A DNA stretch of 64,000 bases from Streptomyces sp. DG2A-72. Lineage in GTDB: Bacteria > Actinomycetota > Actinomycetes > Streptomycetales > Streptomycetaceae. The stretch lies in the NCBI RefSeq assembly GCF_030499575.1, contig NZ_JASTLC010000001.1, positions 8,146,001 to 8,210,000 on the forward strand. The letters run 5' to 3'. The notes below the pieces were generated by a model that worked only from the letters and a program-made list of their open reading frames with translations, was not told the DNA's origin and did no database searches. Shown here piece by piece: positions 1 to 7,652 of the stretch (positions within the stretch are counted from its first letter, which is position 1; every line of letters begins with the position of its first letter). The translations under genes were made by a program, and so were the position numbers.

Positions 1-1443
1 ACGCACCTGGCGAATACCGGCTCCGCAGGCGTCGGCCGCCGCCATCTGATCAAGCGGTCGGCCGCACTCGGTCTGATCTCCGTACCCACGATGAGTTTCC
101 TGTCCGCGTGTGCCAGCGGCGGCGGGGGTGACGAGGAGAAGGCCGAAACGGGAGAGAAGACCGCGAAGAACCCGCTCGGCGTCAATGACACCGCGCAGAT
201 GGAATTCGTGCTGTTCGACGGCGGCTTCGGCAAGGAGTACGCCGAGGACGCCGTGAAGATCTACGAGACGAACTTCCCCAAGGCCAAGGTGAAGTTCTCC
301 GCGACACAGAAGATCCAGTCCACGCTGCAGCCCCGCTTCAACCAGGGCACCCCGCCGGACCTCATCGACAACTCCGGTGCCGAGCAGATGGACATGGGCG
401 TTCTCTCCAGCAAGAAGCAGCTCGCCGACCTCACTCCGCTGCTGGACGCCCCGTCGTACGACGACCCGAACAAGAAGGTCCGCGACACGCTGCGTCCGGG
501 CATCGTGGAGATGGGCCAGTTGGACGGCGATCCGGTCTGGATCATGTACTACGCGTACACGGTGTACGGCGTCTGGTACTCCCAGAAGGCCCTGGACTCG
601 CTCGACGAGCAGTACCCCGAAACCTGGGACCAGATGCTCGCGGTCTGCGAGAAAGCCAAGAAGAAGGGCATGGCGGGCTGGACGTATGCGGGCAAATACC
701 CGTACTACCTCCCCTTCTCGCTCTACCCGATGATCGGCAAGGTGGGCGGGGTCGAGGTGCTCGACGCCATCGACAACCTGGAGCCGAACGCGTGGAAGCA
801 CCCGGCGGTCAAGGCATGCTTCGACGCCTATTACGAGCTCTACCAGAAGGGCTACGTCCTCAAGGGCACGCCGGGTCTGGACCACATCCAGTCGCAGACC
901 GCGTGGGCTCAGGGCAAGGCGCTGTTCATCCCGAACGGCTCCTGGGTGGAGAACGAGTCGGCGAATGTCATCCCCAAGGACTTCGACCTCGCGGTCTCCG
1001 CTCCCACCGGAATCGACAGCTCCGACAAGCTGCCCTTCGGCACCATCTGGGCGTCCGGCGGTGAGCCCTTCATCGTCCCCGCCAAGGCGAAGAACGGCGC
1101 GGGCGGCATGGAGCAGCTGCGCATCATGCTGAGCGAGGCGTCCTCGAAGAACTTCACGTCCAAGGTCAAGTCGCTCACCGCCTACAACGGCGGTACCGAC
1201 GGCATCACCCTCACCCCGGGCCTCAAGTCCGGTGTCGCCGCGCTGGACAAGGCCGGCGAGAACGTGGTGAATCCGCGTATGCAGGACTGGTATGTACAGC
1301 TGCAGAAGGAGCAGATTGGTGTGTCGGGCCTCGGTGAGATGATGGCCGGCCGGCTCACTCCGGCGGAGGCCATCAAGAAGATCCAGGGCTTCGCCGACGC
1401 GACCGCCAAGGACTCGTCGATCAAGCACTACAAGCATCAGTAG
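1..1443 (+). CDS. ngcE: NgcE-like N-acetylglucosamine/chitobiose-binding lipoprotein (5' end outside window)
   Basis: This is the extracellular solute-binding protein of a CUT1-type importer for N-acetylglucosamine and chitobiose. The frame is open from base 1, so the true start lies left of the window. Codons 13-35 read as a twin-arginine-like lipoprotein signal: RRHLIKRSA, a hydrophobic stretch, then the lipobox LSAC with the Cys codon at 109-111. The ATG at 91 is therefore internal to the signal peptide and is not the start. The mature part has the mixed alpha/beta composition of family-1 binding proteins. Two permease genes follow 58 bp downstream with no ATPase gene, as in the known ngcEFG operon. 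Specificity is inferred from close resemblance to remembered NgcE sequences. Confidence 0.85.
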   Translation, partial: THLANTGSAGVGRRHLIKRSAALGLISVPTMSFLSACASGGGGDEEKAETGEKTAKNPLGVNDTAQMEFVLFDGGFGKEYAEDAVKIYETNFPKAKVKFSATQKIQSTLQPRFNQGTPPDLIDNSGAEQMDMGVLSSKKQLADLTPLLDAPSYDDPNKKVRDTLRPGIVEMGQLDGDPVWIMYYAYTVYGVWYSQKALDSLDEQYPETWDQMLAVCEKAKKKGMAGWTYAGKYPYYLPFSLYPMIGKVGGVEVLDAIDNLEPNAWKHPAVKACFDAYYELYQKGYVLKGTPGLDHIQSQTAWAQGKALFIPNGSWVENESANVIPKDFDLAVSAPTGIDSSDKLPFGTIWASGGEPFIVPAKAKNGAGGMEQLRIMLSEASSKNFTSKVKSLTAYNGGTDGITLTPGLKSGVAALDKAGENVVNPRMQDWYVQLQKEQIGVSGLGEMMAGRLTPAEAIKKIQGFADATAKDSSIKHYKHQ

Positions 1444-1501
1444 ATCAGGTGAGGATCCGTCACCAGCGGCGGCACCCGCGCACAGAACGGGGTCGGTAGC
1501 A

Positions 1502-2428
1502 ATGCAGCACGGCAAGTACCGGTTCATCGTGGGGTTCCTGGTGGTACCCCTGGGGCTGTACACGCTTTTCGTCGTCTGGCCGTTCATCCAGTCCATCTAC
1601 TACTCGTTCACGGACTGGACGGGGCTGAGCCCCGAATTCAAGATGGTCGGCTTCGACAACTACGAAAGGATGCTGGACGACGACATCTTCTGGAAGTCGT
1701 TGCAGCACAGCCTGTTGTTCGCGTTGCTGCTGCCGCTGGTGACGATCAGCCTTGCACTGTTCTTCGCCTTCATGATCAACGTGGGCGGGCGGAAGAGGAG
1801 GGGCGGCCCGGTGATCACCGGTGTCCGCGGCTCCTCGTTCTACAAGATCGTCTATTTCTTCCCGCAGGTGCTGTCGATCGCGATCGTCGCCCTGTTGTTC
1901 GCCTTCGCGTACAACCCGGACAGCGGCGCGATCAACTCGATCCTGCGGGGGATGGGCCTGGACAGCGTCCAGCCGCTGTGGCTCGGCGACCCGAACCTCG
2001 CGCTGTGGGCCGTGATGGCGGTGCTGGTGTGGTCCACGGTCGGCTTCTTCGTGGTCCTCTTCTCCGCGGGTATGGCTTCGATCCCGGCGGATCTGTACGA
2101 GGCCGCGCTCCTCGACGGCGCCAACCGCAGCACCACGTTCTTCCGGATCACCCTGCCGCTGCTCTGGGACACCGTGCAGTCCGGCTGGGTCTACATGGGC
2201 ATTCTCGCCCTGGGTGCCGAGTCGTTCGCGGTCGTACAGATCATGACGACCGGCCCCGGCGGTCCCGACTACTCGACCACCGTCATGGTCCTGTACGTGT
2301 ATCAGAAGGCGTTCCGTGACGGGCAGGCCGCCTACGCCACGACCATCGGCGTCGCCCTGCTCGTCGTCACGCTGGCCTTCGCCGCCGTAGTGATGCGGCT
2401 GGGCCGGCGCGAGCGGCTGGAGTACTGA
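1502..2428 (+). CDS. ngcF: NgcF-like sugar ABC permease
   Basis: This is an inner-membrane permease subunit (308 aa) that with NgcG forms the channel for N-acetylglucosamine/chitobiose uptake. About six hydrophobic segments are visible, beginning at residues 8-30. The permease EAA loop starts near residue 200 (EAALLDGANRSTTFFRITLP) and is the contact for the cytoplasmic ATPase. It lies between the binding protein and the second permease, 4 bp from the latter, so one operon is likely. No ATPase is encoded nearby; in streptomycetes the shared ATPase MsiK usually serves such importers. Confidence 0.85.
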   Translation: MQHGKYRFIVGFLVVPLGLYTLFVVWPFIQSIYYSFTDWTGLSPEFKMVGFDNYERMLDDDIFWKSLQHSLLFALLLPLVTISLALFFAFMINVGGRKRRGGPVITGVRGSSFYKIVYFFPQVLSIAIVALLFAFAYNPDSGAINSILRGMGLDSVQPLWLGDPNLALWAVMAVLVWSTVGFFVVLFSAGMASIPADLYEAALLDGANRSTTFFRITLPLLWDTVQSGWVYMGILALGAESFAVVQIMTTGPGGPDYSTTVMVLYVYQKAFRDGQAAYATTIGVALLVVTLAFAAVVMRLGRRERLEY

Positions 2429-2432
2429 TCAG

Positions 2433-3356
2433 ATGAAGACGACCGAGACCTCCGCGCCCGGACCGACCGAGTCCGGTATGTCCGTGAGCAAGACCGGCGG
2501 CCCGGCCGCTGCGCCCCCGAAGGGGAAGAAGGAAGGCAGGGTCCTCAACGTCTTCTCCCACGGCGTCCTCGTCATCTGGGCGTTCATGGTGGTCATGCCG
2601 CTGCTGTGGGCGGTGATGACGTCCTTCAAGGACGACGCCTCCATCTTCGGCTCGCCCTGGTCGCTGCCGGACAAGCTGCACTTCGACAACTGGTCGCGGG
2701 CCTGGACCGAGGCCAACATGAGCGACTACTTCCTCAACACCATCCTGGTGGTGGGGGGTTCGCTCATCGGCACGCTGGTGCTGGGCTCGATGGCGGCCTA
2801 TGTGCTGGCCCGCTTCGAGTTCCCGGGCAACCGCTTCATCTACTACCTGTTCATCGGCGGCATGAGTTTCCCGATCATGCTGGCGCTGGTCCCGCTGTTC
2901 TACGTCGTGAACAACATGGGCCTGCTGAACACGATCCACGGGCTGATCCTGGTCTACATCGCCTACTCGCTCCCGTTCACGGTCTTCTTCCTGACCGCGT
3001 TCTTCCGCACCCTGCCGAGCTCGGTGGCGGAGGCGGCCTTCGTGGACGGGGCCTCGCACTCCAGGACGTTCTTCCAGATCATGCTGCCGATGGCCAAGCC
3101 CGGCCTGGTCAGCGTGGGTATCTTCAACTTCCTGGGCCAGTGGAACCAGTACATGCTTCCCACGGTTCTCAACACCGACCCCGACAAGCGAGTCCTCACC
3201 CAGGGCCTGGTCCAACTCGCGGTCAGCCAGGGCTACAAGGGCGACTGGTCGGGTCTGTTCGCGGGCCTGGTGATGGCGATGCTGCCGGTGCTCGCGGCGT
3301 ACATCGTCTTCCAGCGTCAGGTGGTGCAGGGGCTGACAGCGGGGGCGCTGAAGTAG
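2433..3356 (+). CDS. ngcG: NgcG-like sugar ABC permease
   Basis: This is the second permease subunit (307 aa) of the importer. It has a long Pro/Gly-rich cytoplasmic N-terminus (residues 1-38), about six membrane segments, and the EAA loop near residue 200 (EAAFVDGASHSRTFFQIMLP). Typical of MalG/NgcG-type subunits, it ends in a short Ala/Leu tail. It closes the ngc operon. The next gene is convergent, with only 18 bp between stop codons. Substrate is assigned by operon context. Confidence 0.83.
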   Translation: MKTTETSAPGPTESGMSVSKTGGPAAAPPKGKKEGRVLNVFSHGVLVIWAFMVVMPLLWAVMTSFKDDASIFGSPWSLPDKLHFDNWSRAWTEANMSDYFLNTILVVGGSLIGTLVLGSMAAYVLARFEFPGNRFIYYLFIGGMSFPIMLALVPLFYVVNNMGLLNTIHGLILVYIAYSLPFTVFFLTAFFRTLPSSVAEAAFVDGASHSRTFFQIMLPMAKPGLVSVGIFNFLGQWNQYMLPTVLNTDPDKRVLTQGLVQLAVSQGYKGDWSGLFAGLVMAMLPVLAAYIVFQRQVVQGLTAGALK

Positions 3357-3374
3357 GGGTGGGGCCCAGCGGCA

Positions 3375-3779
3375 TCAGATGACCTCGACCGGGCAGCGTG
3401 CGGCCCCGCTGCGTTTGATCCTGGCGTCCGCTGTGACCAGGGTCGTGCCGAGCGCCTCGGCCAGGGCGGTATAGGGGGCGTCGTAGGGGGAGAGATTCGC
3501 CGACAGGATCCGTACGCGAGGCCAGAACGGGAGTGCGTCGTAACGGCGGATGGTGAGGGCCTGGTAGGTGTCCAAGGCTTCGTCCAAGGCCGGGCGTTCG
3601 AGCTTCGGGGTGCCGCTACGTGTGCCGCGCGCCATGCCGAACAGCGCCGATGCGATCTCGTAGTCGAGAAGACCGGGGGCGGCCAGGTCGTCCGTGGCGA
3701 TCTTGTCGCGCACAGCTTCACCTCGGGAGCCCTTGTCGATGAGAGCGTGGACCAGGGCCGAGCAGTCGATGACGATCAC
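3375..3779 (-). CDS. vapC: VapC-type PIN-domain ribonuclease toxin
   Basis: This 134-aa PIN-domain protein is probably the RNase toxin of a VapBC pair. The acidic metal-binding residues are in place: D5 (VIDCSALV), E41 (DYEIASAL), D100 (SPYDAPYTALAEALG) and D118 (VTADAR). Length and motif spacing are normal for the family. Its ATG overlaps the TGA of the upstream antitoxin gene by 4 bp (ATGA at 3776-3779), so translation is probably coupled. It is convergent with ngcG and nothing suggests damage. The RNA target cannot be told from sequence. Confidence 0.85.
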   Translation of the reverse strand: MIVIDCSALVHALIDKGSRGEAVRDKIATDDLAAPGLLDYEIASALFGMARGTRSGTPKLERPALDEALDTYQALTIRRYDALPFWPRVRILSANLSPYDAPYTALAEALGTTLVTADARIKRSGAARCPVEVI

Positions 3780-4009
3780 GGCCGCCGCTCGCGTTCTGCC
3801 TCGACGAGGCCGGGGATGTCGGTGTCGGTGAGGTCGAGGCCGGCAGCACTGCGCATCCGTTCGGCGAGTTCCGCGTTGGTGGGGGTGGCCGCCTCGCGGG
3901 TGAGGAGTTCCAGGACGTATGCCTGGAGGCTCTGACCTGCTTGGGCGGCGCGCTCCTTGAGGGTGTTCAGGACGCTGTCGGGGACGTCGCGGGTCACGAT
4001 CGAAGTCAT
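3776..4009 (-). CDS. vapB: VapB/FitA-type ribbon-helix-helix antitoxin
   Basis: This 77-aa protein has an N-terminal ribbon-helix-helix DNA-binding domain (IVTRDVPDSVLNTLKERAAQAGQSLQAYVLELLTREA, residues 4-40). A charged C-terminal tail follows, of the type that wraps the VapC active site. It is the first gene of the pair and overlaps vapC by 4 bp. A -10-like TAGAAT lies at 4016-4021 (complement), six bases before the ATG, so the message may be leaderless. A palindrome directly upstream is a likely operator for autoregulation. Confidence 0.82.
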   Translation of the reverse strand: MTSIVTRDVPDSVLNTLKERAAQAGQSLQAYVLELLTREAATPTNAELAERMRSAAGLDLTDTDIPGLVEAERERRP

Positions 4010-4029
4010 GCGGTCATTCTATCTGCGGG

Positions 4030-4048
4030 TGCTAGCGTATCGCTAGCA
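4030..4048. promoter_or_regulatory. Palindromic operator candidate upstream of vapBC
   Basis: Perfect inverted repeat TGCTAGCG-tat-CGCTAGCA (8-bp arms, 3-bp centre). It sits just upstream of the putative -10 box of vapB and so overlaps the -35 region. Ribbon-helix-helix antitoxins normally repress their own promoter through such dyads. No other feature explains it. Confidence 0.6.
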
Positions 4049-4233
4049 TTCATGCCCGTTACGGATACCGGGTCCGAGACTCCTCGATCCGCACGGCGGG
4101 CGCGGAGGCGGAGCGGGTTCCCCGATCCGGTTCAACCTCTTGACGGGAGGCGACCCGAACGGCTCAGCTTAGAGTTCACTAGTTGGACATAGACGGGGCC
4201 TCATCGAAGCGGTCCCGCGCGCAGGAGGTCGTC

Positions 4234-5433
4234 GTGGAGACTCCGGGGTCGCAGTCGTCGCTGCACCGAGCCAACCTGGAGCGGGTCGTCCGGGCCGTAC
4301 GGCTGGCGGGCTCGCTCACGCAGGCGGAGATCGCGAGGACGACCGGCCTGTCCGCGGCGACGGTCTCCAACATCGTCCGGGAGCTCAAGGACGGCGGAAC
4401 GGTCGAGGTCACGCCCACTTCGGCGGGCGGCCGCAGGGCCCGCAGCGTCTCCCTGAGCGGGGACGCCGGGATCGTGATCGGCGTGGACTTCGGGCATACG
4501 CATTTGCGCGTCGCGGTCGGGAATCTCGCCCATCAGGTGCTGGCCGAGGAGGCCGAGCCGCTCGATGTGGACGCCTCCGCCACGCAGAGCTTCGACCGGG
4601 CGGAAGAGCTGGTCAACCGGCTGATCGTGGCGACCGGAGTGGACCGCTCCAAGGTCGCGGGCGTGGGCCTGGGCGTGCCGGGGCCGATCGACGTCGAGTC
4701 GGGCACCCTGGGTTCCACCGCGATCCTGCCGGGCTGGACCGGCACCAAGCCCGCCGAGGAGCTGCGGGGGCGGCTCGGTGTGCCCGTCCATGTCGACAAC
4801 GACGCCAACCTGGCCGCCCTCGGCGAGATGGTCTGGGGCAGCGGCCGGGGTGCGAAGGACCTGGCGTACATCAAGGTCGCCAGTGGTGTCGGCGCCGGCC
4901 TGGTCATCAACGGCAAGATCTACCGCGGCCCGGGTGGCACGGCTGGAGAAATCGGGCATATTACTCTTGATGAGTCCGGTCCTGTCTGCCGCTGCGGTAA
5001 CCGGGGCTGCCTGGAGACCTTCACGGCCGCGCGCTATGTGCTCCCGCTCCTCCAGTCCAGCCACGGCACCGACCTGACCATGGAAGGCGTCGTACGACTG
5101 GCGCGGGACGGAGACCCGGGCTGCCGTCGGGTGATCGCCGACGTCGGCCGTCACATCGGCAGTGGAGTCGCCAACCTCTGCAATTTGCTCAACCCGAGCC
5201 GAGTGGTCCTCGGCGGTGATCTCGCCGAGGCCGGTGAGCTGGTGCTCGGGCCCATCAGGGAGTCGGTCGGCCGGTATGCGATCCCCAGTGCCGCACGACA
5301 ACTCTCGGTGTTGCCAGGCGCACTCGGTGGTCGCGCGGAGGTCCTCGGAGCCCTTGCGCTGGCGCTCAGCGAGATGGGGGATTCAACCCTTTTGGACGGC
5401 TCGCTGACTGCCGCTGCCCCTGCCTTCACTTAG
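4234..5433 (+). CDS. rok7B7: ROK-family transcriptional regulator Rok7B7
   Basis: This ROK repressor has an N-terminal winged helix (LTQAEIARTTGLSAATVSNIV) followed by a sugar-kinase-like domain. That domain has a phosphate-type loop (GVDFGHTHLRVAVG), the DNDANLAALGE sugar-site motif and the zinc motif CRCGNRGCLETF. The frame is open back to a TTG at 4183. The GTG at 4234 is preferred because AGGAGG lies 5 bases upstream (4223-4228), giving 399 aa. It lies immediately upstream of xylFGH in the same direction, as does SCO6008 in S. coelicolor, which is reported to link xylose/GlcNAc use with development. The ligand is unknown. Confidence 0.85.
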   Translation: METPGSQSSLHRANLERVVRAVRLAGSLTQAEIARTTGLSAATVSNIVRELKDGGTVEVTPTSAGGRRARSVSLSGDAGIVIGVDFGHTHLRVAVGNLAHQVLAEEAEPLDVDASATQSFDRAEELVNRLIVATGVDRSKVAGVGLGVPGPIDVESGTLGSTAILPGWTGTKPAEELRGRLGVPVHVDNDANLAALGEMVWGSGRGAKDLAYIKVASGVGAGLVINGKIYRGPGGTAGEIGHITLDESGPVCRCGNRGCLETFTAARYVLPLLQSSHGTDLTMEGVVRLARDGDPGCRRVIADVGRHIGSGVANLCNLLNPSRVVLGGDLAEAGELVLGPIRESVGRYAIPSAARQLSVLPGALGGRAEVLGALALALSEMGDSTLLDGSLTAAAPAFT

Positions 5434-5491
5434 AGAACGGATGGCACCGTTGCCAACCCGTTAAGGATTTACTTCTTGACGTCGCACGGGT

Positions 5492-5520
5492 GGCCGAGTT
5501 GACTTCCAGCCACCTCGGCC
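5492..5520. promoter_or_regulatory. Dyad in the xylF leader/promoter region
   Basis: Inverted repeat ggccgag / ctcggcc (5492-5498 and 5514-5520), centred about 50 bp before the xylF start, in the 121-bp gap after rok7B7. A TTGACG hexamer lies just upstream at 5476-5481. It could be an operator for the neighbouring ROK regulator or an RNA hairpin. No experimental site is known to me. Confidence 0.3.
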
Positions 5521-5554
5521 GCAACGACGCGGCCTCGTCAGGGAGGTTTCTGAA

Positions 5555-6664
5555 GTGAACACGCGTATGCGTCGTGCCGCCGTTGCCATCGCCGCAAGTG
5601 CGATGGCTGTTTCCCTCGCCGCCTGTGGCAGCGCGAAGGAGGCCGACGGTGGCAGTGAGACCGCGGGTACCGCCGCCAAGGGCGACAACATCAAGGTCGG
5701 TCTCCTGCTCCCGGAGAACCAGACCGCGCGGTACGAGAAGTTCGACCGCCCCTTGATCGAGAAAAAGATCGGGGAGCTGACGAACAACAAGGCTGAGATC
5801 CAGTACAACAACGCCAAGCAGGACGCCAACCTGCAGGCGCAGCAGGTCGACACGATGATCACCAACAAGGTGGACGTGCTGATCCTGGACGCCGTGGACG
5901 CCAAGGCGATCAAGAACTCCGTGCAGAAGGCCGTCGAGGCCGGCATCAAGGTCGTCGCCTACGACCGCCTGGCCGAGGGCCCGATCAGCGCCTACACCTC
6001 CTTCGACAACGTGTCGGTCGGCAAGACCCAGGGCGAGGCCCTGCTCACGGCGCTGGGCGACAAGGCCAAGGACGGCCAGGTCGTCATGATGAACGGCTCC
6101 GTCACCGACCCGAACGCCGCCCAGTTCAAGGAGGGCGCGCACTCCGTCCTCGACGGCAAGGTGAACATCGGCAAGGAGTACGACACCAAGGAGTGGAAGC
6201 CGGAGAACGCCAACGCCAACATGGAGTCGGCGATCTCGGCGCTCGGCAAGGACAAGATCATCGGTGTCTACTCCGCCAACGACGGCATGGCGGGCGGCAT
6301 CATCACCGCCCTGAAGTCGGCCGGCATCGATGTCCCGGTCACCGGCCAGGACGCCGAACTCGCCGCCGTCCAGCGCATCGTCACCGGCGACCAGTACATG
6401 AGCGTCTACAAGCCGTACGCCCCCGAGGCCGATGCCGCCGCCGAGATGGCTGTCGCGCTCGCCAAGGGCGAGTCCCTGGACTCCATCGCCAAGGACAAGG
6501 TCGACAGCGGCAGCGCCAAGGCTGTTCCGTCGGTTCTGGTCCCGGTCACCTCGTTGACCAAGGACAACATCAACGACACCGTCATCAAGGACGGCGTCTA
6601 CACGATCGACGAGATCTGCACGGCCAAGTACAAGTCGGCCTGCGACAAGATCGGTCTGAAGTAA
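5555..6664 (+). CDS. xylF: XylF-like xylose-binding lipoprotein
   Basis: This periplasmic-binding-protein-like lipoprotein (369 aa) captures xylose for the XylGH transporter. The GTG start has GGGAGG eight bases upstream. The signal peptide ends in lipobox LAAC (residues about 19-22). The mature part is a family-2 sugar-binding fold: DNIKVGLLLPENQTARYEKFD at the start, then LILDAVDAKAIKNSVQKA, and a hinge strand with YDRLAEGPISAYTSFDN. It sits between rok7B7 and xylG. The xylF-xylG gap contains two RNA hairpins that could raise the amount of binding protein relative to the transporter. Confidence 0.87.
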   Translation: MNTRMRRAAVAIAASAMAVSLAACGSAKEADGGSETAGTAAKGDNIKVGLLLPENQTARYEKFDRPLIEKKIGELTNNKAEIQYNNAKQDANLQAQQVDTMITNKVDVLILDAVDAKAIKNSVQKAVEAGIKVVAYDRLAEGPISAYTSFDNVSVGKTQGEALLTALGDKAKDGQVVMMNGSVTDPNAAQFKEGAHSVLDGKVNIGKEYDTKEWKPENANANMESAISALGKDKIIGVYSANDGMAGGIITALKSAGIDVPVTGQDAELAAVQRIVTGDQYMSVYKPYAPEADAAAEMAVALAKGESLDSIAKDKVDSGSAKAVPSVLVPVTSLTKDNINDTVIKDGVYTIDEICTAKYKSACDKIGLK

Positions 6665-6686
6665 ACAGCCGCAAGTCCCTGTGAAC

Positions 6687-6724
6687 GTACGGGAATTCGG
6701 GAATCGTTGTCCGAACTCCCGTAC
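6687..6724 (+). promoter_or_regulatory. Stem-loop between xylF and xylG
   Basis: Arms gtacgggaattcgg (6687-6700) and ccgaactcccgtac (6711-6724) pair with a single mismatch around a 10-base loop. Such a hairpin just after a binding-protein gene commonly stabilises the upstream message or attenuates read-through. That role here is inferred. Confidence 0.55.
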
Positions 6725-6770
6725 CGGGACCGCCGCTCTCCAGGCTCCTCCGGCGCCCCGCATACACGCA

Positions 6771-6793
6771 GCCCCGCAAGCTCGTTGCGGGGC
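6771..6793 (+). promoter_or_regulatory. Second stem-loop between xylF and xylG
   Basis: Perfect 9-bp stem gccccgcaa / ttgcggggc with a 5-base loop, about 75 bp before the xylG start. With the larger hairpin upstream it makes the 205-bp spacer strongly structured, compatible with partial termination after xylF. Confidence 0.55.
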
Positions 6794-6869
6794 GCCGGAC
6801 GGAACATCCCCCCAATCTTTCTTTCTGCACAACCTCCCGCCGGGTCAGGCGGCGAAGGAGATGGTTCAC

Positions 6870-7652
6870 GTGTCCGCTACGCCCGTGCTGGCGTTGCGCG
6901 GGGTCTCCAAGCGATTCGGTGCCGTTCAGGCGCTCACCGACGTAGAGCTTGAGGTCCACGCCGGTGAGGTGGTCGCCCTCGTCGGCGACAACGGCGCCGG
7001 AAAATCCACGCTGGTCAAGACGATCGCCGGCGTGCACCCCATTGATGAGGGCGTCATCGAGTGGGACGGCAAGGCCGTATCGATCAACCGGCCGCACGAC
7101 GCCCAGGCCCTGGGCATCGCGACGGTCTACCAGGACCTCGCGCTGTGCGACAACATCGACGTCGTCGGAAACCTGTTCCTCGGCCGTGAGCTGAGGAAGT
7201 GGGGCGTCCTCGACGAGGTCGAGATGGAGCGCCGCTCCCAGGAACTGCTGCAGACGCTGTCGATCCGCATCCCCAGCGTCCGTATCCCGATCGCCTCGCT
7301 CTCCGGCGGTCAGCGCCAGACCGTGGCCATCGCCCGGTCCATGCTCGGCGAGCCCAAGCTGGTCATTCTCGACGAGCCCACCGCGGCCCTCGGTGTCGAG
7401 CAGACCGCCCAGGTCCTCGACCTGGTCGAGCGGCTGCGGGAGCGCGGTCACGCGGTCATCCTCATCAGCCACAACATGGCCGATGTGAAGGCCGTGGCCG
7501 ACAAGGTCGCCGTGCTGCGACTGGGCCGGAACAACGGCGTCTTCGAGGTCAAGACGACCTCGCAGGAGGAGATCATCTCCGCCATCACCGGCGCCACCGA
7601 CAACGCCGTGACCCGCCGTGCGGCGCGCACGACCGGGGAGGTTCAAAAGTGA
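6870..7652 (+). CDS. xylG: XylG-like xylose ABC transporter ATPase
   Basis: This ATPase (260 aa) energises xylose import. It has Walker A GDNGAGKST near residues 39-47, signature LSGGQRQ near 147, and Walker B LVILDEPTAALG. It has one nucleotide-binding domain only, whereas the E. coli XylG/RbsA type has two fused copies. The chosen start is GTG 6870, nine bases after AAGGAG. The in-frame ATG at 6861 directly abuts that motif, so it is less likely. The last codons overlap the xylH start (GTGA). Confidence 0.86.
   Translation: MSATPVLALRGVSKRFGAVQALTDVELEVHAGEVVALVGDNGAGKSTLVKTIAGVHPIDEGVIEWDGKAVSINRPHDAQALGIATVYQDLALCDNIDVVGNLFLGRELRKWGVLDEVEMERRSQELLQTLSIRIPSVRIPIASLSGGQRQTVAIARSMLGEPKLVILDEPTAALGVEQTAQVLDLVERLRERGHAVILISHNMADVKAVADKVAVLRLGRNNGVFEVKTTSQEEIISAITGATDNAVTRRAARTTGEVQK

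Noticed and set aside
4183..4233. TTG 4183 as the rok7B7 start
   Set aside because: It remains possible, but it has no ribosome site, whereas GTG 4234 follows a perfect AGGAGG by five bases.
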